Shown: one piece after another, positions 11,801-26,495 of the stretch
Position numbering within the stretch: position 1 is the stretch's first letter
Layout: every line of letters begins with the position of its first letter
DNA from: Hetaerina americana
Taxonomy: Eukaryota; Arthropoda; Insecta; Odonata; Calopterygidae
Direction of reading: 5' to 3'
NCBI GenBank assembly: GCA_022747635.1
Contig: JAKTNV010000078.1
Coordinates: 124,001 to 188,000, forward strand
Length of the DNA: 64,000 nt
Position numbers and translations under genes: made by a program
The notes under the pieces: generated by a model
What the model was told of the DNA's origin: nothing
Seen by the model: only the letters and a program-made list of their open reading frames with translations
Databases searched by the model: none

Positions 11801-14800
11801 CCCAAGAGAATTTGAAAATACAAAAATGTTTTGATGAAAACGACGTACACCTTTAATAGACTGGTTTCAATGCAATTTCTTTTCCGTCAAATTTACCGTT
11901 CAAAAAACATCCCAGCTACAACAAATGCATGGTGCTCGAACAGCCTTTGTAAAAATTTAGATGGAAGGACGGAAAATATTTCTATCGCGGGTAAAATTGC
12001 AGCTAACCACGCTCTTCTGAACAGGAACATTATAAACGATTCCAGGCCCACCTCGTCGGGGAACCTCATTCAAGCTAAACAGACGGCAGTAAAACGTGAG
12101 ACATGTGAACACGTGTGCTCCGCCGGGACATGGACGTGATTCCACCCAAAATAGGGAAAAAAACTGTTTCTCTCTACCCACACATCCTTACTTCCGATCC
12201 GCAAAGTGGTGGGTAAAAAACCGTTGTAACAATTGGACGAAATGACGATCGGAGGGCGAAGCTATTTGCGAGCGGCGTCCTGTGGTGAAACTGTGATGAT
12301 GACCACTTGGCGAACACGAAGGAAACACCTTGGTACTCTCCAAGGAAAAGAGCGTCGGCCTTGCTCCGCAATATAATCAGACAAAGAAGGTACACAATTA
12401 AGGAGATAGTTCGTAAAGAGAAATCAAATACGAATACCGGTAGAAAGGGAAATTCAAACCGTAACGGGACATGAGCCGCCGCTATTCAGTGGTCGACGAA
12501 CTATAACCATAAAAAAATTACTCAAATATTTAATCCGTGCTCTACTTATGAAGAGCTTGCTATCGAGGTATATCCTTACGAAGCATTCTTGAGCAAGTTT
12601 TCAAAATAAGAAAGAGGATCCATATATTTACCGCGATATATGTTATATTATTTTGTTGTTATGAATTCACCATCTACCAACACTGTTTGGTCTGCCATAA
12701 AATATAAGGACCCACCTGAGCTTTAATTTACAAACAATAAAAAAGTGTTTTACAGCATTTAAATTTTGCTTTGACTTCTCTGTAAAAATCATGCTAGTCC
12801 AAATTACTAATTACTCTAGTCTTAATAAATGATACACATTTTTGCTTAGCTTTCTATCTGAACAATAACCCGTTCAAGGCCCATTTACCATAGAGCGCTG
12901 AAATTTTGACTGATAGATAAAACTGCTTGCATAAGTGCCAACTCATATTCCTCCATGATGCCTATAATTTAATTCAATCGCAGAAAAAAATAAAAATTCA
13001 TCTGACTTAGGCGATTAGGTGCAGTTACTGAATAAGTGGAAATTATTTATTACTAGTCCCATAAAGTCGTTTTTAACCTTCTGATTCTAAACCTTGAAAT
13101 CCCTTTTTGGAAGTAGCTTGGAATTATTTTCATTGGGTCAAGGATTTGCGATGCGGGAAAGCAACCTCGGAAGTCTTCAACAATTTCTGTCGTTTTGAAA
13201 GTACCTTTTTGGCATTAATTAGGTGGTGCATCAATGCCTCGGTGATTTGTGACTACATTTGTGCATAGGGAAGAGTAATGTCTTGACGCACTACTTCACA
13301 GGTAAGGAGTATCCATGAAAAAAACGAGATGTTTCAAATATATTCCAGTTGTGCTATGAAGGACACCAATGCCAAAAGAGAGTACGAAACCTTAAGTCAG
13401 GATAGGCCGCTCCGTATAAGTTCAAGGAAAGGCCATTATTAGTCCTGCAGCATTTGCTACTAGCTCGTTGGCCTTATCCAGAAAAATAGAGAGGTCATCA
13501 CTCTTTTCCATACATGAATGAAAATCACTTCCGCGAAAGTAAATACCTCTGTGGTGTCCATTACAGTGAATATGGCTACTTTTTACGCTCCAAACTTAAC
13601 CAAATGTCTTCCTCAATGTTTGAACAAGGCTTTACTTTTTGAAGAAAAATGTAATGCTTCAAAAGTACTGTAGCAGCCTTTTACCATAAGAAATGAATAA
13701 AAGAGATGTTGATTAAATGCGTTTTACATTTATTTGGTAAACACGTTTAGAGTTAATGATACATTATGGTCTCCATAATGCGTATTCATCATTCTGCAGT
13801 TTACTATTAATCAAAAGGACTCTTTTGAGTTTCGAGTCATCTGATAAAAACATTTATAGAGTTTGATAAATAACGATTTTATAGATAAAGTACGATTAAT
13901 GTGTGTCCTTATTGATAGAAAATAATGTTCGGCGATGATTTCCTACTGTTGATTTACCTCTTCCCATTGTTTACATAAACGAAGGAATTATATATTTGGA
14001 ACTACACAATTTTCCGATCGACAATTTATCATCGTGACGAAAACATGAGTTTGAACTGGAAGCATCATGAATAAACTGGGCTATATGTCATAAAACGGTC
14101 TCCTGGAAACAATTGGGAGTGCCCCAGCATCGTACAAATTAAACTTTGTTTACTTTAGTACAAAAAATGTTTACAATACACATTGTGGGGATCAAATACT
14201 TACTTAAAATTTGAGAAATCACGTCTGTGATTTCAGATTTATTACAAACATGCAAGGTCTTATTGTATTGAAATTTTCTATAATAGTATATAATAAAGTG
14301 TTGCTGAGTGTTGGCGCATGTAGTAAGGGTACAACACTACATGTAGAAGTTGGTTTTGAATTCCTGCTTTTGAAATAGCTTCCTAGGTGAAATCAGGGAA
14401 CAAGCAGGCAACGGGACGCTGGCTTACGTCATTCAGCTCGACAACATTTTTTTTTCTGTTCGAGTTGGTTTCGCGTGACGCTAGCTGGTTTCCACGGTAG
14501 CGATCTCTCTGAGTCATACCACGGTGGCATCAAGACACCAGTGTGTCATTCAGGATTTCCCCTCCAAAATCCCTCCTTTCAGAAAACTCACCAGCTTACA
14601 AACACGCACGCAGCTGATTGGGTCATAGTGTACCTGATTGAAAATATTAACCGAATATCCAAATTGGCCTTCAGAGTACAGTTGAGCACTAACAACAGAA
14701 TTTGGCCCTCTCAATGCTTAATAATTTTATATATTTTTTTTCGATTGCTGGTATTCATTCAATTTTAAACGCAACCCTGATCTCTTTTCTTCACGGTTTA

Positions 14801-15240
14801 TCTTGTGCAGCGATATATTCAATTTCCAGAATATCAGAATCCTATTACTTTTGCCTTGGACAGTATCTAAGACATCTTTAATTTTAAAGTGTCGAAAATG
14901 AGGGGTTCAATTGTTCTAATACGGTTGTAAAAACCAACATTAAGGGCAAGACATCGTTTTAATTGTTCCTCTTCAAGTATTAATATACAATGCATATAGA
15001 ATAGTATTTCACCCAGCGTCCAAGTAAAAATAAGTAAGAAAAATGTACTCGAAAATAAGAGATGTATCACAATATCCCACCCAAAGTAAAAGAAATGTCT
15101 TGTGTTTCGTTTGTTAACTGCATGCGCCTAACATTACTTGCTGCACTATTTCCTTTCTTACCTACCAATCATCCCTTCATGTCTTTTTTCGTCAACGAAA
15201 GTGGACCAGGAGTGCTTCCCGAAGTCTCTTTCTTTTTCTC
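8876..15240. other. AT-rich intergenic DNA
   Basis: No protein-coding or RNA gene could be supported over more than 6 kb. Open frames are short and have no motifs. A TATAAA-like sequence occurs near 9884 but has no gene model attached. Confidence 0.5.
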
Positions 15241-15420
15241 CCGATGAAAACAGCTATTACGTTATTGCGGTGGCACGCCGAAACTCCCACTTGATTCCAG
15301 GAAAAAACTCCTCGTCGATACAGACTTTGAACCACTAACCTCGCGCTCTACCTTAAGACACCAAACAGTCGCAAGTAACGCGTAGCACATGTCAGAAAAA
15401 GCCCCTTAAATGTGTGCTTG
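15241..15420 (-). repeat. Possible tRNA-like SINE remnant
   Basis: On the minus strand, around 15320-15350, there is GGTAGAGCGCG, typical of a tRNA D-arm (A box). It is followed closely by GGTTCAAAGTC, which resembles a B box with two mismatches. The gap between them is far too short for a functional tRNA, so this is not a tRNA gene. A decayed SINE or other pol III-derived repeat fits better. The limits are approximate, and no second copy was found in the window. Confidence 0.3.
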
Positions 15421-18400
15421 CTCTCCCTCATCTATGTCGTTTAGAAAGGTCTTAGCCCACGCCACAGGCCTCATTCGTCTCCTTGCTGGTAGAACTGACT
15501 ACCATAAAATTGAAACATGAAAGTCCGTTTAGAATCAATCTTACCACCATAACTCCTTATTTATACACACATATCAGCAAGAAAGCAGAACACTTAGTCT
15601 TCCTTTCAAGTCATACAATTACATAAGGCATTCCAAAAGGTAAGACCACTGAATACATAAAGTATGCACTATTTATCAATGTACGCAACATCTATATACC
15701 GTAATGTGTACACGAAGCTTACAATGAATATATTAAACCAAATCTTGACAAAATGCTAGCCAGTCATGCCTGTATGATTTGTGGGGTTTTCGTATCCTAG
15801 AGGTCGTGGGTATAGTCTGTTTAAGTTGGGATATATTTTTATAGAGAGTACTTAGTTTTATAGAAAAAATATTGCCTCAGATTTTCTAATATATATCAAC
15901 CTACCTATAAAATATTAAAAATCTTGGGTTATGTTATTGCATTAGAAAACATGCAGCCAACGGCATAAGAAACCTTCTAAATACCATTCTAAATATTTCC
16001 CTTCACTATTAAAAAATTATAGCATGGTAAATATTCCAAGTGAAAGCACTTTCACTCTAAATAAATAAATTCTCGGTTAGTATTCAGGCATAGTTAATAG
16101 TTATTTTTTGGGAAATTTATTTGGTTAACATGAAGATGAAAGGACACCTTATCTTTTCGATACAAACCTATCGAGAAATCATAGGAAATCGAAATTATCT
16201 GTTGACCCGTAAGCAGCAGTCATCATTAGAATAATTCTGAGAGGTCCACCGGTAAAATAACATAACATTTTCAGAAGGCCAGGATCATCTAAGCAAATCA
16301 TCAATAGAAATATCTTCACTCAATTATTTTCGCAAACTTTTTGCGAACTCGGTTTCCTATTTTTTAAAGAATAATATGAGAAACGGTATACCAGTAATCA
16401 CTTTTGAAGGACCTCAAATTCAGCCCAAGGGCAACGCCTTGACGCATCATCGGACGATTGTTACGGTACCAACGATTGCAGCGCCATTTTCGAGGGATCG
16501 TTTGGCAAATTAGAGACCTATTTTGGGCACCGTTTGCCTTTCGCTCGCTCGAATTGCAGCACACGTAGTGCAGTTCCAATAGAGAGGTCGGACCCAAAAC
16601 GTTATGGAGGCGGCAAATTGCCCCCAGCGATGCAGAGATCCATGTCATTTTTTCCCTCTTATTTTTTTCCGTTTCATGTTTTCCGTCACCAAATGTGGGA
16701 ACTTACAAATAATCTTATCGGAAGTAAGACTTCTAAGAAGATACAATCCCCTTTTTTCGCCTCCGTTAAGAAAATAGAAGGGCATCATTGAATTTTTGAA
16801 TTTGCAGCGTTGTTAAGATTTATCAAGGAAAGTATGTAGTTTTGCACTTTTTACCAACGTTGATCCACCTCTGAGCTCGTTGTCTGCCCATTAGCCACTA
16901 CGGAGGTATATGGCGGCATATTTAAAAAAAATTAATTCGGTTGTGATTTTAGTACGTAATGTTTAGTCTAGGTAATAGATTAATAGTGATCGATATCCCT
17001 TTTTGTCGTTTGCGAAATTAACCGAGAGTGAGATTCAAGGACGCGAGAGTTGCATGTTGGTTGTAGCTCTGCGATGCTAAAATCGGAATATCACTCTGGG
17101 ATGCAAGTAGAAACTCCACAACTGTTGACACTGTGAAGTAAATTGAAACAACAGGGCACCCATCGGAACAAATAAGTTTCATCATCATCTTGCAAATTTT
17201 CCTAATATCACAATGATACTAAAGCGATTAGAATATGACTAGAATGAGACTACGGTGTTTCTCAAAAAAACCCTGAGGCAAGCTTTTGGGGGAATAATAC
17301 GGGGTATAAAAATTGTAACCTCTAGTCGTATAAAATATGAAACGCATTTATCAGCATTAGCAATTTCAGACTACAGCATATGAAAGTAATAAGCAATATT
17401 TGTCTATAATTTGCAAAAGCAGACCAAAATCGAAATTGTTATTGGTCCGTCGATTGTATAGGTATATTTTGCTACCGGAAGAATTTTTAACCACAGCGAT
17501 TTTCTATAATATTAAATTATTTTCATCTGGATGACAAAATTACATAACAAACTATTTTTGGTTGTAATAATATTAATATTTCATGGATTAAAATATTTTG
17601 CCAAAAATATTTGCCCACAACCATTTGATTATAATTTATTGTTATTACTAATAAATTTTTATTAATGCTAGATATGTACTTGAATGGCCTACTTATCTTT
17701 TAAATACTAAACGGAATTATTATTATTCTAATTTGACTTTCCCAAAATTCCTTTGGTGTTACTTTCTAAGTAACTTATTACCTATGAATTCTTAACTTTA
17801 ACTTTCGTGATAATAATGAGAGCATACATATATATTAATAAAGTCTAAACCAAAGGCGTCAGATACCTTCACCTTTACGACAAATTAAAGTCGAGAATAA
17901 GTACTGAACCAAATTTAAGAATAAGTACTAAAACTTATGAATGTACACGAACAGCAGTCTTTTAAGATGGATATTAAATTTAGCAACAATAATAGACGAA
18001 TAACACCATAGACAAGAGCCCACTTTGCATTTAATCACATAACGCTTTAATAGCGACAAATTATAAATATTGAAATAAATATTGGAAATTGAAATGTGTC
18101 AAAAATTCAAACAAACTTTTTTATGAAAAATTAAATAAATGCCAGCCGGAAAAACGAGATGAGTTGTAAGACTCTGCTCCTTTAGCAGCAATACTAATGT
18201 TAACACACGGAATAAAAATATGAATAGCTTCTAGAGTTTATAAGAGAATGAGCACATTCGTCAGGAAAAGCGTTTCTTGGGGACCGTCATAAATGGATTT
18301 AAAGTAAGGAATGGGAGCACTTTGAGCGGAAGAGCTGACGCTTCCCCGGGGAAATTGAAGGCGGAGGGCTCATGCCTTTCTCCATTTCCTTCATTCCCCC

Positions 18401-20939
18401 CTCCAACCTGTCATTATTGCACCTCTCCCTGGGATGTTAATCAAAGAGTTTTCCGCTATAATTTCACTAGGGGCAACCGACCAGTGCGAGTTTGTTGTCT
18501 GGCCATTTGTGGTATGCGAAGGGTGTGTCGTTCTAGGGAAAACCAAAGTGAAACTTTACATTGGAAGATCGCAAAAATTGGTACCGAAAGAGCATACTCG
18601 TCATTTCCCCGTAAGCAATCCAGTAAATTTAGTTAAAAAGTCGAAAAACGCGATGTCTATAGGCATTACGTTTGTAAATACATACGTACACAAACACCGA
18701 TGCCAATTCCCAAACATACATACGAGTATACACGTATTCACGCCCGCATATACACGCACATAGGATTTCATGCAGGCCAAATATTTTTTAATATCAATTG
18801 CCGTGAGATAAAAATTGAACCACATGAAACTTCAGTTTAAAAAAATATATTTCCTACTTACAATTAATGAATAATTATTTCAAATAGTAAATAAAAAAAT
18901 CATAAGGCGTAAAACTTTTAAATTTAAAAATAGTAGACATTTTAGATTCCCATACGACTCACACTTTGAAATAAACATATGAAAGAAGACCACATTCAAG
19001 GAATAATAAAGTCATTCAATAGATTATTTCAGATTAGGTAGTTGGTCGTTTTTAAAAAATGTAAAACACGGTTGCAAACAGTTAAAAAGATCAAAACTTA
19101 ATAGATGAATATAATTGACTTGAAGGGTTTAAATTTTATTGATAACATACTATAACTTGATGATTTTGATTTTGAATCGGTCAGAACGTCATTATAATGG
19201 TAAAACAATGTCCTGGGTTCATTTGTTTGAGTGAAATAACAAAGATCCAGGAATTGCCTTCAACAGAAAAGTAATTCATGCCCCACATAAAGTCAAAAAG
19301 CATAAATAATGCCCAGCTCCATTTATTGCATTACTTTCAAGACTATTTTCTATTTTGTGATTATAAGATTATGAAAATGTTATGCCACGTAGGTTAGATC
19401 CATTTAAGATAAGCGGAGTAATTTGCGTGCGTACCAAGCGACACATCACGTTTGCCCCCAGGTAATAAATGTTTGCAAAAAACTCAACGAATCTTATCCG
19501 GATTGTTAGTTCACCAAGTCTTTAATGTAAGAATTTACCCATACGGAATTGAATTGCTCGTAATTCTAGAGATTGCGTCGCTGACAACGTTGCGAAATCT
19601 CGGAAATAACGATGAATACAGACTACGCCTACCAACACGTACCAATTTGAAAATCTCTAAAGGTTTCGAGAGAACACAGCCCAGTATCTGATGCAAATTT
19701 TCATGAAATCTGGTGACGTACAAAATTTTACATTCCCCACAGTTTAGCAGTCCTCTATTTGAGACAAAAATCCAAAAATAAAGCACCTCTAATAACCGGT
19801 CATTCAAATCTCCACTTCCATTTGTTACACGCCTAAGGTATAGGTGAGAGTATGTGGGAGTAATGGCTTCGCTCTCGGCAAAGGAAAAGCGAATGGACTA
19901 GAGAGAGTGAATTTTAGTGAATCCCCGGGTGAGGATATATAGTGCAAAAAGTAGCTGATAGTCTATACGCTAATTTGCTAACCACGGCACTGAGACTTAA
20001 CATAACTAAGAAAACAAGTTTTAAGATACTAACATTAGGTTCTACATCAAATAGAATCCATTATTAAACTTATGAGCAAATTTTGCATTAAATATATTAC
20101 ATATTGGAGACCAACTTACAGACTTTCTCAATGAGAATTGAATGAATTATTAGTGACATTACGATTCCATCAAAAAAATGTCATACTCCTGGGAGGTCAA
20201 ACTATTGACATTGCCATCAACCTTTCAATGGTGATTTGTCGTCTAAGTTTAATAACAAGTTACAATGACTTCACTAAGCATAGATAGAAAGAAAGGTTAT
20301 CCATACATATTTAATTGCAAATCTAAGGAATTTTCTGTTCGTATGCTAGACAAAATTCTTTGAGTAAGGAAAAGTATGCAAATGCACAACTATGCCAAAT
20401 TCTATTATGTCAGTTCTAGATTATCAGTTTTTATTTGATGAAATTAATATTGCGTTCAGTGATTGGTTTATTTTGTTTCAAGCCATTGCCAATGGTCACT
20501 AACCTGTCTTTGTATTTTACCAACTGAGCTAGATAATCATTAAACTACGACTTAAGGAAGGGAAACTCGGCAAAATTTATAATCAGCTTCATCATCGCCC
20601 AAGATGCCCAAACTAGCAATGAAGGCGCATGTTAGAAGGTTAATTGAAATGTTAACCCCTCTCGTCTTGTCCTCTGGTACGAGCCTGAACACCAATTAGA
20701 CCTCTTGTTGATGGAGAAAAAATGAGGAATCGCGAATCGTACTTTTTCTTGCCGCCTACAAAGTGGATGCCGGTCCGGGAAAGAGTGATCTACAAGCAAA
20801 ATTGTACGTAATTAATTTGGAAGAACCAGAGCTGCAAATATACAAATATGCTTCGGATATGCACATTTTAATCAGCAAAACAGAAGTACACGGTCAAATG
20901 ATAACCTTACTACAGGTCAAATAAGTTCAACCGTTAAAT

Positions 20940-20942
<3 letters not shown>
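15421..20942. other. AT-rich intergenic DNA
   Basis: No gene supported. The stretch 18660-18765 is an imperfect AC-rich simple sequence on the plus strand. Confidence 0.5.
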
Positions 20943-20984
<42 letters not shown>

Positions 20985-21065
20985 TATTTATTTATATATA
21001 TAATATTATAAACATAAAATATTATATGTATAATATTATATACATATAATATTATATATATAATT
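20943..21065. repeat. (AT)n microsatellite with AT-rich satellite-like tail
   Basis: About 19 uninterrupted AT units (20943-20980) run into TATT repeats. These are followed by several copies of a TAATATTATA-type motif to about 21062. This is simple sequence with no coding content. Confidence 0.95.
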
Positions 21066-24000
21066 CAATACATATAATGACAAATAAAAAACTGCCTTAG
21101 ACCAGCTCCATTTTAAACGTCTATAATTTCGCAAAAAATTGTAATAGTATTATTGAAAATAATCATACGATTATCCTCGTTATCAGTTTTTTTAGGTGGC
21201 ATCGAGCTATGTTATGACCTTTGAATTTCGATTCTAGAGTAAATTAAATACTAATTTCAATAGTTATATATTACCTTCTACTCTAGATTATGATATCGAG
21301 GGAAAAATATCGGTTGATATGCATGAAATGGTTTTTAATCTTTAGTTAAGAAAAATACCTTCACTCGTATTTTTAGTGAAATGCAATTCCTACGACATAT
21401 AAGGAACATGTTATAATATTAATTAAGGTATCAAATCAGCTTCTATTTACCACATATACAAAAATTTGTATTCATCCAGCCATAGTAAAGAGGTATACAT
21501 GGGACCTGATAATGAATCTTAATGCTAACTTTAAATTTAAGAAAATTACGACCTTCAATTTTCATTTCTAATGCCTGGACCTTATCATAATGGTTGAAAG
21601 ATGGAGATTTAATTCCAAAATACCCCTGCCAAAGCACGTGCGTAATTCATTTAAACTTTATGCTCAATGCGTTTTTAACGCACACGCCTAATTACACCTC
21701 AGTTCACCTTCCTGTCCCCACCCATATCTTCCGATGCCTGACCTCCCCCGTCAATGTCTCACGCTCTTAAATGAAGAGTTCTCCTCGTGCCGTGTTCGTC
21801 CTTCCTTGGCTTACTCTGCCCATATATCCTGCTTTTCTACGGCTTGCGTCCTTTTTCAGTCCTTTTTGGGATTTATAATTCATTCATCACTCGTCATTCT
21901 CTTCGAGTTTGAAGCAGGTCCAGTGATTTCGAGGCTATCAATTTTGAGCGACGTTATCTCCAGTCATCGAGGGTTAAACTCTTTCTGAAAACTACCAAGG
22001 TATGGTTGCAGTTAAACACGGTTAAGCGATTCCGGTTTGATTCAATGGTATTTATTCGCATGGTAGATTTAGATTTTTCAGCGAGGAATTTTACCAATTG
22101 GTTTGGTTATCCAATGACGATTTAGTTGAAAGAAATTCTATTTCACCTATCATGAGTGGCCTTTCAGGTGCCTTGAAATAGCTCAAAAACATTGAATTGT
22201 TTTCATACATCCCTTTACTAAAGTAATTAGTATATTGTATTGAAAGTTTAGGATGATAAGAGTTAATGGGTGACATTCAATGTCACGAAATTAAAGAATG
22301 AAAAATGACGCATGCAGTGTTTGCAGTGAATCTTGGAAATGTTTTTCGATAGAATCCTCCGTATTTCATTTTGTCATTTCCCATAAAAAGTTTGTTGCTT
22401 AAAATCACAAATTGGGGTAACCCTGCACTATATTTAATTTTCAACGCCGATGCGCCAAGTAATTTTACGCCATATTTATCAATCGAATTAATATTTATTT
22501 AATTGATCAAATAATATTTCTCTATGCTATTAATGGCTAATAGTATGTGCCTTGATGCGAAAAGGCTCCCTGATTTGTTAGGTAATATGAGCTTCTATTT
22601 TATTATGTCACCTCAATTATTTCCAAATTAGACGAATGAATTGTAAACTTCTCTCTTATACGACTATAAATGAATTCATGGGCATGATTACGTTCCGTGA
22701 CTCTTACAAGCGATACCTTATGTCCCGTCTTAATCTCATTTTCTTTCTCTCCAATTTATGTATTTCAATTGCTAACATTTTTCATAACAGAAATCAATAA
22801 TCAAAAATAATATCGTTTTCACGCCAAAGATATTTAATATACTCTTCCTCGAAATGTGCATATTAGTCTTTCTCAGAAACATGGACGAAAATAAGTTCTC
22901 ATTGAATGAGAACCTTAATTAATTCACAACCCGGTGATAAATGAGAGTAGGTTCACGAATACCGTCATACAAAACTATTATTACAACTTATTTTGCTTCA
23001 TGTCGACGAAATAGTGGTCTTTTGAGAAAATAAATTTGTGTCACCTTCCATTTTAGCCAAAAGGTTTCGAATACAAACACCACTCTGCATCTTTATCATT
23101 ACTTTCTATTACCTAATCTCATAAAATTGTAAAAAGGGCAGCCTTGTTCCTGCTCTACTCGTCATTCTACTACTAATACGGTTGTATTTATTAAGTATTT
23201 ACCTACGAACCTTGCTGATGCTATTGACCTCTAAGAGAGAAAGAGGTAGGAGAAACTGCGTCATTATCCCTTCCTCCCACATCTGACCACGTTCCCATGG
23301 AGACCGGATCGTGAGGAAAGAAAATGACAATGAGACAAAGCAGAAGAACTATGGGAAAGGGAGGATGTATCCCTTGTTTTTTTCGTTCCAAGTTTGGGCA
23401 GAAGTCCATGGCGGCTGCTTCTTTAACATACCAAAGAAATTAAATAAGAAAATATTGACACAGCTTTGTGTGAGCCACGCTAGGCCAAAGGAAAGGCTCG
23501 TTTTCCTTCAAGAGGTAACTTAAGAGTAAGCAAACTAACATCACCAGAAAATTAAAACAAAATGAATACTAGCGGTTTCCAGTGAATAAAGAGTCTGTAT
23601 AGCATTAGAAAATCTTTAATGGGAAAAAATAACATTGTCTACGGTTAAAAATATATAAACCCATGAAAATTATAACAACCAACTTTACTCTGAAATTATA
23701 CACATGTGTATATGAATATTTCACTCAAGCATGAAATTGATATTAGTTAAGTTGGATTCGACAATTTAATGACGCTAAACAAGTCCTAATTCCACGAGAA
23801 AGAGGTTTTTCTCTAAATTAAGTTGTGTGTCCCATTTTCTCATTTGCATTCCAACATTTTACGAGGCAGTGTACGTGAACAATGTGTACCATCCTTTCCA
23901 TATAATCGAACGCTCACGTATAACGTTGTGCCGAGGTTCTGACTTGTTTTGGCCCTGAATTATGGCTGAGTTAAAGGTAGAGTTCAAGGATGGAGTCAAA

Positions 24001-26121
24001 AATGAGGAAGGTTCAAGGTAAAATTGATAAAGGGAGTTAAGTAGGTCCGAAACGGGGGAACGTAAAAAGGGTGGCTATTCCACTTAGATATTTCACGTGA
24101 AAATAAGGAAACGGAATGCATAAGAATAAGAATTTCTGGAAGCTAATATTATGTAGAAAAATCCTGTTTAATAACCACTTAGACCATGAACATTAACGAG
24201 GTTAATTGGTTTCTCTGTGCATGCTAATTTAGAGATATTACTTTGAGAAAAGAGGAAATAAAACATTTCCCTGCAATGAAAAAACTGAAATTTTGTTGAA
24301 ATATCATATGAATATTTTCCAAGAAAATAAAGATATTGTAAGGCACTTATTCAATTACAAATTTTAACCTAAGGAAAAACCAAAGGAACACAAGCATTCG
24401 AATGTACACTTAATTAACGAAGCAGATGAAGCGCTGTTTTTCTTCATCAAATTGTGATATTAATGAATCGTTTTCATAATTGATCCCCTCATTACAGCGT
24501 CCATCCTAAGATACAAGTTTTCCTGGGGCATATATAAATTTTAATAATTTCAAATCCACCCTACATAATTTAAGTAAAGGGGCACACACCCTCGCCTCCG
24601 TTACCATCACCTGATGTGATGTGTTTGCCTAATGCGTTCGGATTCTCTTCCAGCTACTCCCATAGGGTCTGCCTTTGGACCCGTTGTAATTGGATCAAGT
24701 GACTATATTTCTTCTATTAGTCATTCTTTAGCGATAACAAAGAATGTACTTGCAAATTGTTCCATGGCCACCGTTGTAACTGTTGTTTCTTGACCGACAT
24801 CGGTCTATAAAGTATATATACGAAATATATATAGTCGTTTCACCAGTAAACTTATTCCTTGATTTCTCCTTAGAACTCGCACATGGAGAATGATCCACAC
24901 CAATATGGGACAACCGCCATGCTCACACAATTACATATACTGTGATTTATGTGTATTGTGGCATTAAATTTATTTATTTCGGGTGCCCTCTTGCTCTATT
25001 AAATGCCTATCCAATCCATTTCTACAGACGAGTTGGCATAGTGACCATAGATAATCCTGGTTGAGAAAAAAATAAGTGAATCATCTTTGTTTTCGAAGAA
25101 GGTAAACACTAAATCCTGATATCAATTGATTCCGATAAAAGAATCTAGAATAGTTAACCAAAAAATGGTAATGCAAATTTTAGTGCCTGAATTCATGAAT
25201 TTTCAAAACGATGTATCTATTGACTCTGTAATTTTGTAATTCATCATCTTGTCTATTCTAAATGGGGTTCATAAGTCCGAAAACTTCATAGTTCAGCAAC
25301 GTCTGTGTAATATTCTGTAACCAATGTAAAAAGTTCTCAGAGAACTAAAAATTATAAATTTAATAGGGAATCACAAATATTGCTAAATAATAATTATACG
25401 ATGACGTAAGTCAGGCCAAAATAAGATCGGCTCTGAAGGGTGATTCTTGGACAGAAAAGATGTAGGTTGGTTAGATGATGATGTTCTTTGAGAACTGGGG
25501 CACGCCATGTAAGAATGATAGCGATGGAGGAGAATCGGTGGCAATGGAACAGTAATCTGTTATTTCTGTCGCTGAAATTATATCATACTAATGGATAGAT
25601 AGGCAATTTCTAATACACACGTATAAGGACTTTATTAGATAAAGGTTTTAGCATAATATCTTTTAGAGATTGGGTTTATGAAATATGCCGCACTAAACAA
25701 CTGAATTTTTTTTATTTTTCCTCTCCCAAATACATCTACGGTTAAATTTTACTTGAAAAAATCTTTTAAGTCACGCATATCTGGCATGTATTCGCACCCA
25801 CAATATCTTACGAGAAGATATTTCAGCTTTTCATAGAAAGTATATATTTAAAAACACGGCAGAATAGTAAACCAACAATATTGATTCTACCTACGTAAAT
25901 AAAGTGGTCTTCTGCAATGCAATTTATGCGAGACAATACCCTGGGGATGGAAAAAAGAGGAAGACACAGAAATTAAGAATTTTTAAGTGAATGATGAATT
26001 ATTATATGAATTCTGTAATTGTAGATATTACACGCCGTCGGGCTTAGTACTGAGTGAACTTTATCACCACCTACCAAACTGACCTTCGGGTTGTTTACTG
26101 TGTTTATTGGTAACTATAGAA
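21066..26121. other. AT-rich intergenic DNA
   Basis: No gene or structured RNA supported. Frames are short and without motifs on both strands. Confidence 0.5.
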
Positions 26122-26201
26122 CATATATATACATGTATATATTTGTATATATATATATGTGTATATATATATACATGTATATATTTGTATATATATATGT
26201 G

Positions 26202-26258
<57 letters not shown>
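26122..26258. repeat. Compound TA/TG microsatellite
   Basis: A unit of about 40 bp containing ATACATGTATATATTTG is present twice in tandem (about 26122-26161 and 26162-26201). It is followed by TATG-type repeats and then a pure (TA)n run of about 23 units (26214-26258). Frames through it encode only Tyr/Ile repeats and are not genes. Confidence 0.95.
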
Positions 26259-26261
<3 letters not shown>

Positions 26262-26269
26262 ATAGAAGC

Positions 26270-26495
26270 ACTCGAGAGAGCAATAGAACGCCACGATGAA
26301 ACACATAATAAAACAGGTAACTCATAACACATAGAGGACACACTTATTTTAGATTGTTTGAGCTTTCGGCCTTCTGCGCAAGCGGCCTTTTGAGCTTTCG
26401 GCTTCAAGTAAGACTCGAGAGTCTTACTTGAAGAAGGCCTCGGAGAAGGCCGAATGTTTTTTGTGTTACCTGTTTTATTTTGTGTTCTATTGTGC
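26270..26495. mobile_element. Inverted pair of retroelement-like tails (foldback structure)
   Basis: A nested inverted repeat. The centre is a 15-bp perfect palindrome arm pair, CTTCAAGTAAGACTC (26402-26416) and its complement (26419-26433), with a two-base loop. Outside it, TTCGGCCTTCT at left (from 26366) pairs with AGAAGGCCGAA at right (to 26453). Further out, ATAAAACAGGTAAC (26308-26321) pairs with 26465-26478, and CAATAGAAC (26281-26289) pairs with 26484-26492. A 14-bp direct repeat, TTTGAGCTTTCGGC, lies at 26357 and 26389. The left arm abuts a (TA)n microsatellite, as retroelement 3' ends often do. The most economical reading is two copies of one 3' tail in opposite orientation. The family was not identified. 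Confidence 0.65.
26402..26433. repeat. Perfect 15-bp inverted repeat, 2-nt loop
   Basis: Both arms match without error. It could form a hairpin or cruciform, and marks the centre of the foldback structure. Confidence 0.97.

Noticed and set aside
15300..15360. A functional tRNA gene
   Set aside because: A- and B-box-like motifs are too close together and no cloverleaf can be drawn.
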